A stretch of 64,000 bases of DNA from Rhodosorus marinus (GCA_029953675.1 JAMWBK010000001.1:595001-659000); one strand, 5' to 3'; positions 11,563-23,731 are shown, counted from the first letter of the stretch. The notes: a model not told the origin generated them from the letters alone. A program made the numbers and translations.

Positions 11563-14236
11563 ATGGTTGGGAGGAAGTGGTGGACGGTAATTAACGGGAA
11601 GAAGATGACCGCATTTGGTATGAACCGTCGGGCTTCTTTTGTGGGGGTTTCAGGGATCATTTTGGTCCTCCTAGCGCTGGTATGGAGGAGCCACAGGGCT
11701 CCTGTCTCAGAGCAAGCGCTATCCGGTGAGGACGAACAGGCGATGGTGATAGAGGTTGCAGGTGGAGAGTTTGTTGAGTTCCGTCAGAGTGACAAGCTTT
11801 TTAATGTGTCGGCTGAGGTTGCACGGAAGGAGGTGGTAGAGGCAATGAAACACGCTTGGGGTTCATACGTGAAGTGAGTTGTGTTATCTTCTTTTCAACC
11901 CCTTTTTTTTTCCGCTCTCAACGCTTGGCTGCGCTTTTTTTCGGTGCTACGATTTCAGACATGCGTGGGGGAAGGATGAACTGGCTCCTCTCTCAAGAGT
12001 AGGAGTGGAGACGTTTGGGGGCTGCACTGGAATCACAATCGTGGACGCAGCAGATAGTTTGTATATTATGGGGCTGAAAGAAGAATTCGAGAAAGCCCGC
12101 TCGTGGATTGCTGGAGTGGATTTCAATTGCGTTGATGAGGATGTCTCTGCATTCGAGACTACGATTAGATCGCTTGGCGGGCTTATGTCTCTGTACGAAT
12201 TAACGGGTAAGCTTTGAGAATTCTGTAGGGGAAAATGTATTTCCGCCAATTCGCACTGTGCAGTCGGCAGATTGGAATTTGTCGTCAGGGATCAGAGCTG
12301 AAAATGATCCTGTGACTTGTGTATGTGCAAATAGATGACAAGGTTTTTCTCGAGAAGGCGGAGAGTTTAGGAAATTCGCTGAGGCATTCGTTCGATGAGA
12401 AACATACGGTGCCTTCAAACTCCTGCAATTTGAAACAGAAGGATTGTCACGTTGGTTCGAGGGCGAGCATTGCAGGAATTGGGACCTCTCAGCTCGAGTG
12501 GAGAGCTTTGGCATACCACACGAGGTAAGAAAATCCGATCCGAGGCTTTATGCAGCATTGCGTGACTGTTGTAGGAACCCCGTCGTCCGCTCCCTTCCCA
12601 GATCTTCTGTGCCTTGCGTCTCACTCGCTTCGTCGAACACGCTGCAGTAACCAAAGCGTGCTTAGACCCAGCCACACCATCAGAGCATCAAAACTCTCTC
12701 TTCCTTATCGAGCGATGGCCAATCAAACCCATGCCGGTCGCTAACCTACCCCCGGGCGCCTTTTCCGCGCTCTATGTCTTCAGGAAACGAGAACTTAAGC
12801 AGGCAGCCAAAGAAAGCCAGTGCGTGATGATGGGCCTAATGAACGCCTCTCCTCCAGCCAAACTAGCGCCGACCAACGTCTCACCTGCTCACTATGACGA
12901 GAGGGATCTTACTGGTAAGGTCCTATGACGAGCGCGGTGCTCTTCAATACGTTTTCCAAGCCATGCCTTGGGCTTCCCAGACTTCTTACGGATGCTTTGC
13001 CCTTCCATGTTTATCGCCAAACTCAGGTGGAGAACTTGATAAGCTATGTCCCAACCATAGACACTTTCGGCTGTCCGGAAACGCGAGAACCGGTGCTGAG
13101 GGTGACTCCTATTATGAGTACCTTCTGAAGGTAGGTCACTGGTTGCAACCAGAAGCGATCCTTGTCGCTAAGGAACGTAGAAGGACCTGCAACGTAAACA
13201 GCTTGTGTGATGTTTGGGTGTTGATCCAGGTATATCTGCAAGGAGGATCGAGTGAAGGGTTCTATAGGGAGGAATTTGATCGACAGGTCAGAATGCTTTT
13301 TGAGCATCATGTCGAATATGAGTGGCCAGTTCGTCTCTATGATCGAAAGGGCGATGCGATGCAGCATTTGGCTTGCTTTTTCCCAGGTGCAATCGCACTA
13401 GGTGTGATGACGAACAGGTCAGCCCACGAATTCCCAACTTCTAGAAATTCAATCGTGCTCGCTCTCTCGAGCTACTAACTGCCCGTATCGAGGCAATCGA
13501 CCAGTGAGCTAGCTGATCACCTTGGTTGACGTAAGCGTACTCGGCTTTTTGTGTTGCGCGAACTGTAGGGGTTCGCTGTCTGAGGGACAGACTAAAAAGT
13601 GGACGGAGATAGCTGAAGGTGTAGCTGAATCTTGCTACCTTATGTATCACATAACTGATTCTGGTCTGAGCGGCGATAGTTCCGATTTGAACCCTAAGGG
13701 AGCTCGAAGCTACGGACCGTACCTCCAGAGACCTGAAGTGATTGAGGTAGGGGCCCTTAGACCTTACGTGAATGGGTCTTTTGTGGGCTTTAGTTGCTCC
13801 GCTTTGGCTGAACCGGCGTTGTTTTACATCTTCTGTGAGCTAGGCACAGTTTTACCTCTGGAGACACACAAAGGATCCAAAGTACCGCGCCTACGCGTGG
13901 AAAATATTTGAGGTACGTTTTGATGTCCTTCAGCAGCTCCTCAGAGAGGAGCGATTCCCTAACGCAGTTGCTTCGCTGTGATCACACCCTGGTCACCCCG
14001 TTTAGGCAATTCAAAAACACACCAAAGTCCCCGCGGGATACTGCGGCCTTGCGACCGTGAACGGCCCCAGTCCTACGAAGAAGGACTCCATGGAGTCCTT
14101 CTTCCTGGCCGAAACGTTGAAGTACTTGTATCTGATCTTCTCAGACGATGATGTATTACCTCTCGATGAGTGGGTCTTCAACACGGAAGCCCATCCTCTC
14201 AAGATACGTGACGATCTGGTCTCGAAATTGGCCTGA
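11563..14236 (+). CDS. Golgi/ER-type class I alpha-1,2-mannosidase (GH47), type II membrane protein
   Basis: Nine exons: 11563-11873, 11959-12206, 12335-12524, 12784-12914, 13027-13130, 13230-13417, 13569-13746, 13844-13912, 14006-14236, giving 549 aa. A basic cytosolic tail is followed by one membrane anchor (about residues 24-41), the layout of Golgi mannosidase I. GH47 blocks appear in order: [97 protein letters not shown], then [16 protein letters not shown] and VFNTEAHPL, whose Thr is the calcium ligand of the family. It should trim mannose from high-mannose N-glycans. Exon 4 (12784-12914) is the least conserved part; it was placed by phase and by a strong pyrimidine tract before its acceptor. 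Several ATGs lie near the start; the first was taken. Confidence 0.93.
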
Positions 14237-15255
14237 AATTTAACTTCCCCAAACAAGTCGCTGAGTTTGTTTTTGTATAAGTGCTTTTCTAAACTAATTC
14301 GACAGTGCGAATTCTTCGGTCGAGCATGATGTTTGGTCAAATGGCTACTAGAGCTTCAGGGAACTTGATTCGGGAGGACTGGATTGAAGCAGTTTTGAAG
14401 TGAGTGAATTCCGGACGATAGGTGCTCCCAGGTCGACCATCGAAGTCGACCTCTGAAAATATTAGTCTTGTTGAGCCTGTTCTCGACCTGCTGGGATGGT
14501 GTGATATTCTGTAGAGGCAAATGAAGCACATTTGTGAGACAATTAAACTTCATCCGATCCATTGATCTTGATAGTGTGATAGGATGCGGCGACATCATTC
14601 TGGTGCGCTCGTAGCTGATTTGAACGACAGAAAACCTTGGGTACTATTATTTGCAGCCAGACCCTAAATCGACCTCGACCGTCATCATTGCAAGTTGATC
14701 AGAACCCCAACACCTAGTTGATTCTAAGAACGTAAATCCCCGTTAATTTTGCACTCTTGGAAGATAGAAGATAACCTCCTGCCGTTTCGGAATTCGAATT
14801 TCAAAAGAAACGCCAAAAACCAGTGAATTTCCGAAAAACTTCAAATGATTTCCCGGGGGTAAAAGAATATTATCGGGTTTGCTTTCTTGTAGTACGGTGT
14901 TGGCTATTCAGTTTCTATTTTCAGATTCGGCGCTGCCATGGCGTGTCTGCTGCGGCCTTCCTGAGTGAGCTACCGACTCCATATTGCTTCTTGTTCTTGT
15001 AATGGGGGTATTTTCCGCCTTCGAATTTTTTTGCCGTGGGATCCACTCAAATAGAAAAGAGGTTTTGCTATGCAGAGAATTCTTAATCAAAAAAATAAAT
15101 ACTGAGAGTATAGTGCACGTGGGCCAGTCGGCACAATAAGGTGTTCAACAAAAGCCCGCTTACGTAGCCAACGTATCAGGGCAGGACAGAGTCACCTTGC
15201 CATGGCGCAAAAAATCATTCTGACCCTGGTGACAATTATCCAGTTCTACAATCCT
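14237..15255. other. Intergenic, no gene supported
   Basis: Short open frames occur on both strands between 14326 and 14600. None has a motif, and the stretch lies between the 3' ends of GH47 and psq protein A. Probably 3' UTRs plus spacer. Confidence 0.5.
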
Positions 15256-16110
15256 TCAGCTCTTCAGGTCCGACGGCTTGCTGATTTCTTTTCTCCTGCT
15301 CTCGAGTCCCTGTACACGAGATTGTAATCGGCTAACCGCAGTTTGAAGCTCGTCAAGATCCTTCTGAAGATCCCTAATCTGAGTCTACGGAAAGCAAACC
15401 AAAAACAACGTCAACTCACTGCCCATCTTTCGTAGGAGGAGAATGACCGTGATCAAGCTACTTACCAGTTTGGGATACTCCGGGGTCACTTTTTCTTCAT
15501 GCCGAGAGGCTTTCGAGCTCTTCTCCAAGTCGGCTGTGTCATCTGTTTCCTCTTGCGCCCGCTGTCGCTTCGCGCCTTTTTGCTCTTTCTTCTGCCCTGG
15601 ACGAACTGCGACTTCACTGGCCGCCAGCAGTGTGGCGATTCCTGTTCCATCTTCCTTTTTCTTGCTACCCGATTCCTCCTTTTTCTTGTCCGCTGGCGAG
15701 TCAGTGGGTGCAGACTTGGATTTCTTCTCGCCGTTGCTCTTCCTGGACACTAGCATCGCCTTGCCGCCGGTCATTTCGCTAAGGACAGCTTTTCTCCTCG
15801 GTTTACTCGGGGCTGCCTTTGTTTCTTTCTCCACGTCCACCAGAACTATCACCGCTGGTGTGTTTCCATGTGCAAAGCCCTCTGCATCCGGCAGGGTTCT
15901 CTCATCACGAGCCAAGTATCGATGCAGAGTAGATTTCGAAACACCGTACTTCGTCGCCGCATTGCGAACACTTAGCTTCGTCCCGTGCTCCCTATTCTGC
16001 TTAATCGCAGCGATAGCTTGCATAATAGACTCCCGATTATGTGCCCGTTCGGACACAGAGAGGTCACCTTTCATTTCCACGAGCCGGCCATCCAATGCCT
16101 GGGTGACCAT
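15256..16110 (-). CDS. Psq-type helix-turn-helix DNA-binding protein A with C-terminal coiled coil
   Basis: Two exons: 16110-15466 and 15378-15256 (intron 87 bp), giving 255 aa. Residues 26-68 match the psq/pogo HTH pattern: SIMQAIAAIKQ, then LSVRNAATKYGVSKSTLHRYL. A long low-complexity Lys/Glu/Ser stretch with nuclear-localisation-like clusters (KKKEESGSKKK) follows. The last exon encodes a heptad-rich segment, LQKDLDELQTAVSRLQSRV, likely a dimerising coiled coil. A nuclear DNA-binding or transposase-derived regulator is expected; the target is unknown. Psq protein B at 57452-58225 has the same order and nearly the same length, so the two are probably paralogs. The start could also be the second Met, at residue 13. 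Confidence 0.8.
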
Positions 16111-19100
16111 ATCGACGTATTTACCTCAGTTCAACCACCACCCGACGCTGCAGTACAACAAGCCACTACCCCAAAACCCTCAAAACTCACTGTCTCACTT
16201 CCCTCGTACTAGCACTCCAATACTACTATCCAACCTCATTCCCCACCCTCCACAAGCCAACTGCACCGTGCACAGCGTCAGTTTTGCTCACACCCTCACG
16301 TAGACCCTTCTTCCTCAACCGCTCCTTCCCCCTGTGTTCACCACATGCCCCGAGGTCTTCCACCCAACACCTCGAAGCACCCAAGCACGACCGTATAAAG
16401 CAAACCAAACCCAGTCCCTCCTCGTACTCGAAAGCAAATCCCGCAAAAAACAGTTCTCAGACACCAACCCTGGATAGTACCTAGTTGTATCGTTTCACAA
16501 ACTTGCTACTTATCTCTTTCCAACAGCCCTAACCATCATCTCAACACATTAAAAACAGAAATTTTCGGTCTCACCCACTCCCTCACCACCACCAACACCC
16601 CACACCCGTTGTCCACTCCTCCCTCGTCCTCCGTGACTACCCCTACCTGTGTACTAACACACACAACCTATATGAAACAAGAAAATAAAGGCGTTTCAAT
16701 CCGGATGAACCGAAACCTAAGAGAAACCAAAGCAAAATAATTGCGTGTGTGTATTTCTTTTCCAAAGATTCTTTCTTTCTTTTGTAACAACAACAACAAA
16801 AATGCTATAAAAAAAAAGGAAGGTGGAACCCCGTTTGTTTTTATTTGAAAGAAGAATAAAACCATCTCCTGGAAGAAGACGAAAACACGAAGCTTTACTC
16901 CAAAACGAAGTCGGAGATGGGGGGGGGGGGGCGGGGTTGATCCTTTTTTTTTTGGAAACTCATATACCATTAATTCATATAAAATTCTTACATTAAATGT
17001 TCAACGAGTCGTTTTCTACCCTTCTACTTGTGAGACGAAAGTTGTGGCAGAAAACTGCGAGATATCTTGTTTTGTTGTACTTTCAGCTACACCTTCACTG
17101 TCGAACGGTCTCCTTGCAAAAAAACAGCAAAGCTTACCCCTAAGATACTCTAGAGAGATTCGCCATAAAATTATATATTTTCAAGATGAAGAATTGCATC
17201 CACAAAAAAATAGGGGAAGGAGCGGTTTATGTTAGTAGCAAACACTGGATCTCGGAGGCGTACTACTTCCACGTTCTAGACTTTTGCGCTGGGCCAAGAG
17301 AGGCTGACCCAGTAAAGGCGGAGGTGGAGAAGTACTAGGGGTTGGAGTAAATTTACAGTTTCGTATTCCTCGGGAGAGGAGCCACTACAATACTAGGGGT
17401 AGTACTATCGAATTATTTTGAAATAGTGGACTATTAATACTGAAATCTTTCTCAAGTAAAACAGAAGATATACTAACAACCCCCTTTCATTTTCATATCA
17501 AGATTCAATACTCAACCCTCAAAAAGGCTAAGGCCGGCCCTGCATGGAAAGGAAAGGGTGGCGTTTCACTTATACGAATTAACTACCCCTTGGGGACCGT
17601 ATCCGAACATCCCAATAAAGTCAATAAAATCTCGAGGAGGGAAATATCAAAAATTTCTTCAGCCAGAACTGTCCCATCGGTCGAATCTTTTCCCTATTTC
17701 TTTGTTTCTCATTGGGTAAAAGAATTTCCTTTTCGCGAGAGAGGGGGGGTAATTTTCCACTCCGGAAATGCGATGTGCGTAAAAAGTACTAGAATTGATA
17801 ATTTGGCTCGATTTATCACCGTATTGGATATTTACTCGGTGCCCCTGCATTTTTTCTACGGGAGGTAGGAATCTTCCGTGCTGTACCACTCGGAAGGAAA
17901 AGTGGATCTCTGCCGCTCCCACAAGCCATTTGTCCTTTTTTTTTGTTTTTGTCTTGTGCGCCCCTCGAAATAGAGATCGGATAGCAGTTTAATAGGCAAA
18001 AGCTAATTAAATTACTAAAAACCAGAAATCATTCGTGACCTGGAAAATGCAAAAATTTTATGATACGGGTCAAGAGGTGATTTCGTCCAGAAACAGACCC
18101 GGTGGAAGATCGGCGTTAGGTTTCACCAAAAAATTGACCGGGCGATAGCTGACAACGGTATATTTTGCTGTTGATTGGAGCAAGGCGGTAGTTCATATGC
18201 ATATCATTGGATATTACATTGGACCCATTCACCCTTAGTCCAATCAAGAGAAATTTTTATTCTCCTCTTCCTCAGTGGTTGGTCAACTACTGGAAATCTC
18301 ATTCATTCGCAGAGATCTTTTACTTTCAACACAACGATTGGTTTAAGCAGGACTTCAAGCGTTGGAAGCTTCCTGATCTAATATCGAGTAGCAGAGTATC
18401 ACTCGACAGCCGCCGCCAGTGCAGCACGTGGGAAGCTGGACCCCAAAAAGGAAGGAATACGCGAAAACGGAAACAGGCGGTGAGGCAAAAAAAAACTGGT
18501 GCCAAAAGATGCCAAGAAAACCCTATGCATCCCATGCTAGAAAAAAATTTGTACTCAGTTGCCGCCGCGAGAGGGGGTTCATTATTTATGTGACTTTTAT
18601 ATATTGGGATAGTTGAAAGTTGGGACGTGTAACTCTCACGCACTAACTGACTAGGGTTACGTAGCCGAGCTCGCACATGGGTTTGTTTTACCTTTTTTTA
18701 GGGGAAGAAGAATTGAGAATGTCGGATTTACGACGTCGATGTCCCAGCGGATTAGAAAGGGTGACCTAAAAATATCGTTGCCGCGAGGTCGCGGCAAAAA
18801 ACCTGGTCAATTGAATGCTTTTGGTAGTCGGTGAGCGAGATGACGACTTTTGGGCCGGACGGGGTAAAATTGAGTCCGAGGTGCGGTGGAAGAGCTTCCG
18901 CGACACCCGGTTCATTGCGTAGGCGACAAACATACGATTTCAGACAATATAGAATTGACCCTCAACCCCAGGATCGACGTGTTCGGCCGAAATAGTTTGC
19001 CTGGTCTGGTCGGTGTCCTCCTAGGTCAATATTCGAGGCTCTGCTGCAGCTTGCTAGTGCCACGTCTCCTGTGCCTATCCCCCTTTGAGGCCCTCCAGGG

Positions 19101-19485
19101 CCACGCTCGCTCGATCGTTTCCGCCTGCGGAGGGTTGCTGGTGATGACCCTCCCGCAGTTAGGCAACAGATCCATCTTTGTTTCGGCTGCCACTTGGTAG
19201 TCCGATACATGACGTCGATCTGTCAAAAAACAACCGACGTCCCAAATCTCCTCCCACCCTTGGCACCAAGGGGTTGGACCCCACAGGTTGGATCCATTCT
19301 TCAAAGCAATGTGCTCCTTACTCGTTTCCTACCTTCTCGTTAATCTTTCTCGACTTCATTGATATTAGCGATCTCCAATTTCTTTGATAGGCTCCAAGCA
19401 TCAGATCGCGGGGGAACTACAGATCGAGGGGCGCAAAGAGGACACACCCAAAACAGGCGGTACAGCGTGGAAAGTATGACACCTG

Positions 19486-19530
19486 AGAGACTCAAATATT
19501 CTGCTAGCTCCACGCTAACCTATTGAGCTA
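19486..19530 (-). other. tRNA-like internal promoter boxes (possible SINE head or tRNA relic)
   Basis: On the minus strand TAGCTCAATAGG (19530-19519) matches a Pol III A box closely. ATTTGAGTCTCT (19497-19486) is a partial B-box match. The boxes are closer than in a normal tRNA, and I could not fold acceptor or anticodon stems, so this is not a working tRNA. A tRNA-derived SINE head or chance match are both possible. Confidence 0.25.
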
Positions 19531-19586
19531 TTCGGTCGCAGCACAGCAATCTATTCCTCCGTAGCCTTCCGCAAAAAGGCGCGGAG

Positions 19587-19853
19587 GTGCAATCGATAGC
19601 TTTCCCTCCCGTTCGCGGGCGCGAGCCTTTTTATTACCAGCTCTTTTGGCTGATGTTTGTGCTCCCAATCCTATTTCTAGCGTTTGTTCTACTACTTCAG
19701 ACTAGTAGCAGTGAGCTAGTGTGTAGGACGGAGTTTCTGGAGGACTGGTTAGGTGAGGAATATCAGCGCCGCGTTATGAACGAGGCGCATCATCGCCTTC
19801 CCCGGACTCATAGCGGGAAAATGTCGAGAACGCAAATGGAAGCGCTCAGATGA
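19587..19853 (+). CDS. Possible small single-pass membrane protein (hypothetical)
   Basis: An 88-codon frame has one strongly hydrophobic stretch (about residues 18-41: QLFWLMFVLPILFLAFVLLL) and a charged C-terminal half. I do not recognise it. In DNA of this composition frames this long occur by chance, so it is listed only because of the membrane-segment pattern. It could also be one exon of a larger gene. Confidence 0.2.
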   Translation: MQSIAFPPVRGREPFYYQLFWLMFVLPILFLAFVLLLQTSSSELVCRTEFLEDWLGEEYQRRVMNEAHHRLPRTHSGKMSRTQMEALR

Positions 19854-20538
19854 CATCTACCCTGTGGAGGTACAGACAGATTTTGATGTCTTCATTAGAG
19901 CTTTAACCTGCGTGGATGAAACTGTTTCTTGATGCTCTGAAAAAAACGGCATCCGAACTGGCCTGAATAGGCAGAACAAGAGTCAAGCCTTCAAAAACGG
20001 ATGAACATTGTGAAAAAAGTGGACAAAGCTAAATTTGAGACTGACCAAATTTGGAAAAATAGAGTGCAATCCTTTTTTTTGAGACAAAATTATTTACTTT
20101 GTGTAAAAATTCTAAAACCATCTATTTGATTGGGACACAACTAAATTAGCTAGCTCAAAGTACCTAGTGACTGAAGAGATATTATACTCTAACTTGGGAC
20201 GCCGAGCCTCAACGGGACGCCGAGACTCAATCCCTTCCTACCCGCGAACTTCTGTTCTTGTCGAAATTCAGAGTTCTTGTATGTGTGCGAAATAAGTGTT
20301 GCTTGACGTCCTTGGGAAAAGCGCTTTTTTGTCCATTTCGACGTGTTACCAACATACAGTTGTGTTGACGACGGAACGAAATCGACAACGTTGCACAACT
20401 ATTTCCAAATTTTTCAGTGGATTAGTATTGCTTTTACAGGATGCAACGAACATGGTCATCAATTTTCGCGCTTTGTCAGTGCCGGCGCGCGAGTGGCATA
20501 ACAGTAGCCATATAAATAGAAACTAGTAGTTACTATGA

Positions 20539-22122
20539 TTAGGTATCCACGCCCACCGTCCGAGACAGGTCATCAGAAACTTTCGATGCTTCACTTCTTG
20601 TGTTGCAAGACGTAGTGTCATCTTTGACAATATCAGCCTGATATTTAGTGTTCTTCCTCCGCCACCCAGGGAGCAGGTCCAGCTTCTGATGATTTCGAAT
20701 CTTTTGTACCCAGCCATTCAACGGGGGCACAGACACCACAAATTTCAACAGCATTGCCAAACCCAGCATTGCCGTCAAATAAATTGCGCACAATGGAGCG
20801 GCGTTGGCATATCCATTACCTTCCGCAGCTAGGTCAAGTTGAATGACCAAGACACATACTACATGAGCCAAAGTGAAACTCACTACACCATATCCGATGT
20901 ATACAAATACGAAGCGGAATTCTGCCCACGTGAAATGGCCTGACACAGTCGTATTTGAACATGAAGACATCACGAAGAATAGCACAAATGCTATGATGCC
21001 GAAGACGGGTGCCAATTGGTTCTCGATCTGCATTCCCGTTGGCTGATCTCCCTTGCATGCCATAATTACATGGGGAATTGCCACCACGAATGCGAGCAGT
21101 CCCAGCTGTTTTCGAATCCCAAGCCATGTACCAAACCACGCTGGGAAGGGACGCGTTGCGGTTCCTCGGAAGAGCTGCCAAAATGCGGCAATTGGACCAG
21201 GTAGAAAGGTAAGTGCTAAGAGCCCAGCTGATACATCTCCAGTTACAATGAGGAACGCCTTCGTGGGATAGTTCATCCATGACGATGGCCCTGTCACCCA
21301 ATAGGCAATGGTAATGTACAGCAGGAAGATGAAGCTTAAGACAAGCCCGATCGTGCAGGCAATTTTCCAACCTTCAAAGAAACTGTGCACTGCTCCCTCC
21401 TGCCCCTTCGCTGCGTCGAGGTCTCCGAGATGCATCACATCGAAACCCATACGTCGAGCCATGAGCGCGACAGCGCCCTTTGCGGACTCACTGTCCCCCG
21501 AAATCATGCACGCTTTAGTAGTGGCTCCTGGATTGTTCCTCGGCTGGGAGAGCGTGTAAGCAGAGATGTTGTTGAATGCCTTGACGACATCAGCGTTGAT
21601 CTCGTTATGTTTCAACTCTTTGTCAAGGATCTTCGCTATGGACCTATTGCAACTCTCGCTGTCGCCTCGCCTGAACCGCGCTTTTAGTCCCTCCCAAACG
21701 GTTCTCGGCGGAGAATTCGATACGTCCACAATTATCAATCCTTCTAAACGGCTCCCAAGTCGTTCGACAACAGCCGCATGATCTTCCACTCGCATCGCCA
21801 TGATAATGATATCCGCACCGGCCACAGCTTCCTCATAACTCATCACGGGGCATGGTAAAGGAAAACCCCGCGGATCTATCCTTTTTCTTCTCGAGCCCAT
21901 GACAACCTCCACTCCAGAATTGCTCTGCACCAACCTCTCCGCGAACGCTGCTCCATAAGCACCGGTGCCCAACACGGCGACCCGCTCTAACTGCCTTGGC
22001 GATCTGCCACCTCCATTCTCCGGGGTCGAACCTCCTCCATTCTCGAGGTCCAAGACCATGGATGAAAACATGGATGGGTCCATACTTCCATATGGATTTT
22101 GCATGTTTCCTACCCTGTCCAT
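20539..22122 (-). CDS. STEAP-family metalloreductase (NADPH oxidoreductase domain plus six-helix haem domain)
   Basis: One uninterrupted frame of 527 aa. Residues 46-235 form an F420/NADPH-oxidoreductase-like Rossmann domain (VAVLGTGAYGAAFA, then VVKAFNNISAYTL). Residues 250-465 hold about six membrane helices of the ferric-reductase type. The STEAP signature is clear: FPAWFGTWLGIRKQLGLL ends in AIPH with H351, and SFTLAH gives H420, the pair of haem ligands. The protein should move electrons from cytosolic NADPH via flavin and haem to reduce ferric or cupric ions across a membrane. About 45 residues, Gly-rich, precede the Rossmann fold. It is the longest gene here without an intron, which is unusual beside its intron-rich neighbours and may mean a retrocopy or transferred gene. 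Confidence 0.92.
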   Translation of the reverse strand: MDRVGNMQNPYGSMDPSMFSSMVLDLENGGGSTPENGGGRSPRQLERVAVLGTGAYGAAFAERLVQSNSGVEVVMGSRRKRIDPRGFPLPCPVMSYEEAVAGADIIIMAMRVEDHAAVVERLGSRLEGLIIVDVSNSPPRTVWEGLKARFRRGDSESCNRSIAKILDKELKHNEINADVVKAFNNISAYTLSQPRNNPGATTKACMISGDSESAKGAVALMARRMGFDVMHLGDLDAAKGQEGAVHSFFEGWKIACTIGLVLSFIFLLYITIAYWVTGPSSWMNYPTKAFLIVTGDVSAGLLALTFLPGPIAAFWQLFRGTATRPFPAWFGTWLGIRKQLGLLAFVVAIPHVIMACKGDQPTGMQIENQLAPVFGIIAFVLFFVMSSCSNTTVSGHFTWAEFRFVFVYIGYGVVSFTLAHVVCVLVIQLDLAAEGNGYANAAPLCAIYLTAMLGLAMLLKFVVSVPPLNGWVQKIRNHQKLDLLPGWRRKNTKYQADIVKDDTTSCNTRSEASKVSDDLSRTVGVDT

Positions 22123-23576
22123 CGTGCTAGAACTATCGGTGCGAGGTCTGACGAAAAAAGATCGATCCTCTTATAGTCGCCTGCAGGCGTTCAAGACTAG
22201 TTTATTCGTAGTCCTCTAAAAATTAGATGCTAAGATTAATCAACGACAGACTCTTCCCAAGCGCCTCAAATATTCCGGCCTTTCCCCGCGATTGCCTACT
22301 CAACCGCGAAACCCTGCTTATCCTCACCCCGCCCTTTCCAACCCCCTTTTCGCACGACGTGACCGATGAGTGAAAAGGCAAACGCAAGAGCGCACAGACA
22401 AACCTCACACAAACGACTATTACGAGACCTTTCCCCCCCTCCCCTCTCCTCTTCAAGCAGTCAGTAGAAATCGTTTTTCCCTCAGGAATTCACTACACCT
22501 TGCACGTCGCATACCACAATTCCCAGCTCTTTATATACCTTTTTCCGTCCACCCCAGCTGCCACCACCCACCCCACCAACAGCACAATAATAGACCCTGC
22601 TTCACAACACTTCCACCAGCATATGCTACATTAAGCTTCCTGACCAAATGCCAAAAAAAAAAAAGGTCCACCATCGCCATCGGCTCTCTCAACCTACATG
22701 AGCAACATACTCGCATCTACAAGAAAACCCACCCGTTGCCCGTCATGTTTCCCACTCGTGAAAAACTATATTTTCATGACATTGAAATCAAGAAGAAAAA
22801 TAGACCTTCCCTAACGAACCTTGTCCACCGTTCCAAAATATATTTCCTGAAATAATATTTCGGAAAAATATGCTGGAACGTCGTACTGACTGTTCCATAA
22901 ATACAATTTTCATGATAATTTCATTAACCAACCAAAAAGTAGCCAAGAATTGAGATAGGGAAGAGGAATTTGAATAGAAATCCAATACTTTCCGTCTTTT
23001 TAATCGTTTTTTTTGCAAATCAAAAAATTAAAACTTCGGTTTTTTGGTTTATCTTATTTTTTATTCCTAAATTTCATTGCTGGTGTTGACACGGGTTCCC
23101 CCTTTACCGAATTATTATTCTTTTTCAAAATTGGGACGAAAGCCAAGGGCAACCAACATCTTTCTTGGGAAAGAGAGAGGGAGGGGGGGGAGGAGGGAGG
23201 AGTCGGTAGTTTCAGTTCGTCTTGTAAAGATTTTTCATAAGAAAAATCAATTTGTACAAGTTTGCAAGTGTGTGGATTTGAGGGAGTGGGAGGGGGGTAG
23301 GAGGGTAAAGCCCTTTTTTGGTTGTTGGCATGCATGTTTTAAAATAAATTCTTTGAACACACATTCGCTTAGAACTTCTAGATTGGTTCCAACTGACTTG
23401 ATTCTTGATTAGTAATAGGGGCTTTTTCAACGGAGAACGAATCTTGCAATATCTAGTAAAGGGGGTGTAAGGAGCCGCCTTTTATGAATATGTAGTCTAT
23501 TCTGCTCTCTTTTTCTGATTGTCGCGGTGTATATGATATTTGCATCTCAGACCAGATTATCGAATTCGCTTTCCTA

Positions 23577-23731
23577 TTGTAAAAATAATTTGCAGTAGTG
23601 ATGAGAATTTCGTCCCGTTGCGACGATATCCTTCAAAACATATAATATTTTGTGAGGTCGAATTTGTTTTGCTTTTGTAAAAACAATTTTTGGGGGTCCG
23701 ATGAGAATTTTGTCCCGATTGACACGACATC
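23577..23731. repeat. Imperfect direct repeat, period about 98 bp
   Basis: Copies at 23577-23630 and 23675-23731 share TTGTAAAAA-AATTT, then GATGAGAATTT-GTCCCG, then CGAC-ATATC or CGACATC. Each is followed by an ATATAA-rich tail. Confidence 0.6.

Larger units (their letters stand above)
16111..20538. other. 4.4-kb stretch without a firm gene
   Basis: C-rich on + from 16111 to 16660, meaning G-rich on the sense strand of psq protein A. A C-run and G-run area lies at 16920-16935. An open frame at 18207-18593 (128 codons) has no motif. An 88-codon frame at 19587-19853 has one hydrophobic segment. A tRNA-promoter-like sequence is at 19486-19530 on the minus strand. I would not call any of these a gene with confidence. 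Confidence 0.5.

Noticed and set aside
12614-12928. Open frame of 104 codons between GH47 exons 3 and 4
   Set aside because: Taken as one exon it does not join in phase with exon 3. Only its last part (12784-12914) fits a spliced model with a pyrimidine-rich acceptor.
14326-14572. Possible two-exon microgene of about 41 codons after GH47
   Set aside because: Very short, weak acceptor, no motif; probably the GH47 3' UTR.
15443-16303. 286-codon open frame on + opposite psq protein A
   Set aside because: Antisense shadow: composition mirrors the Lys/Glu/Ser-rich coding strand, with no motif, while the minus strand has a clear HTH and a spliced coiled coil.
20834-21370. 178-codon frame on - within the STEAP gene
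   Set aside because: It overlaps the STEAP frame in another phase and has no motif. The 527-aa frame explains the sequence fully.
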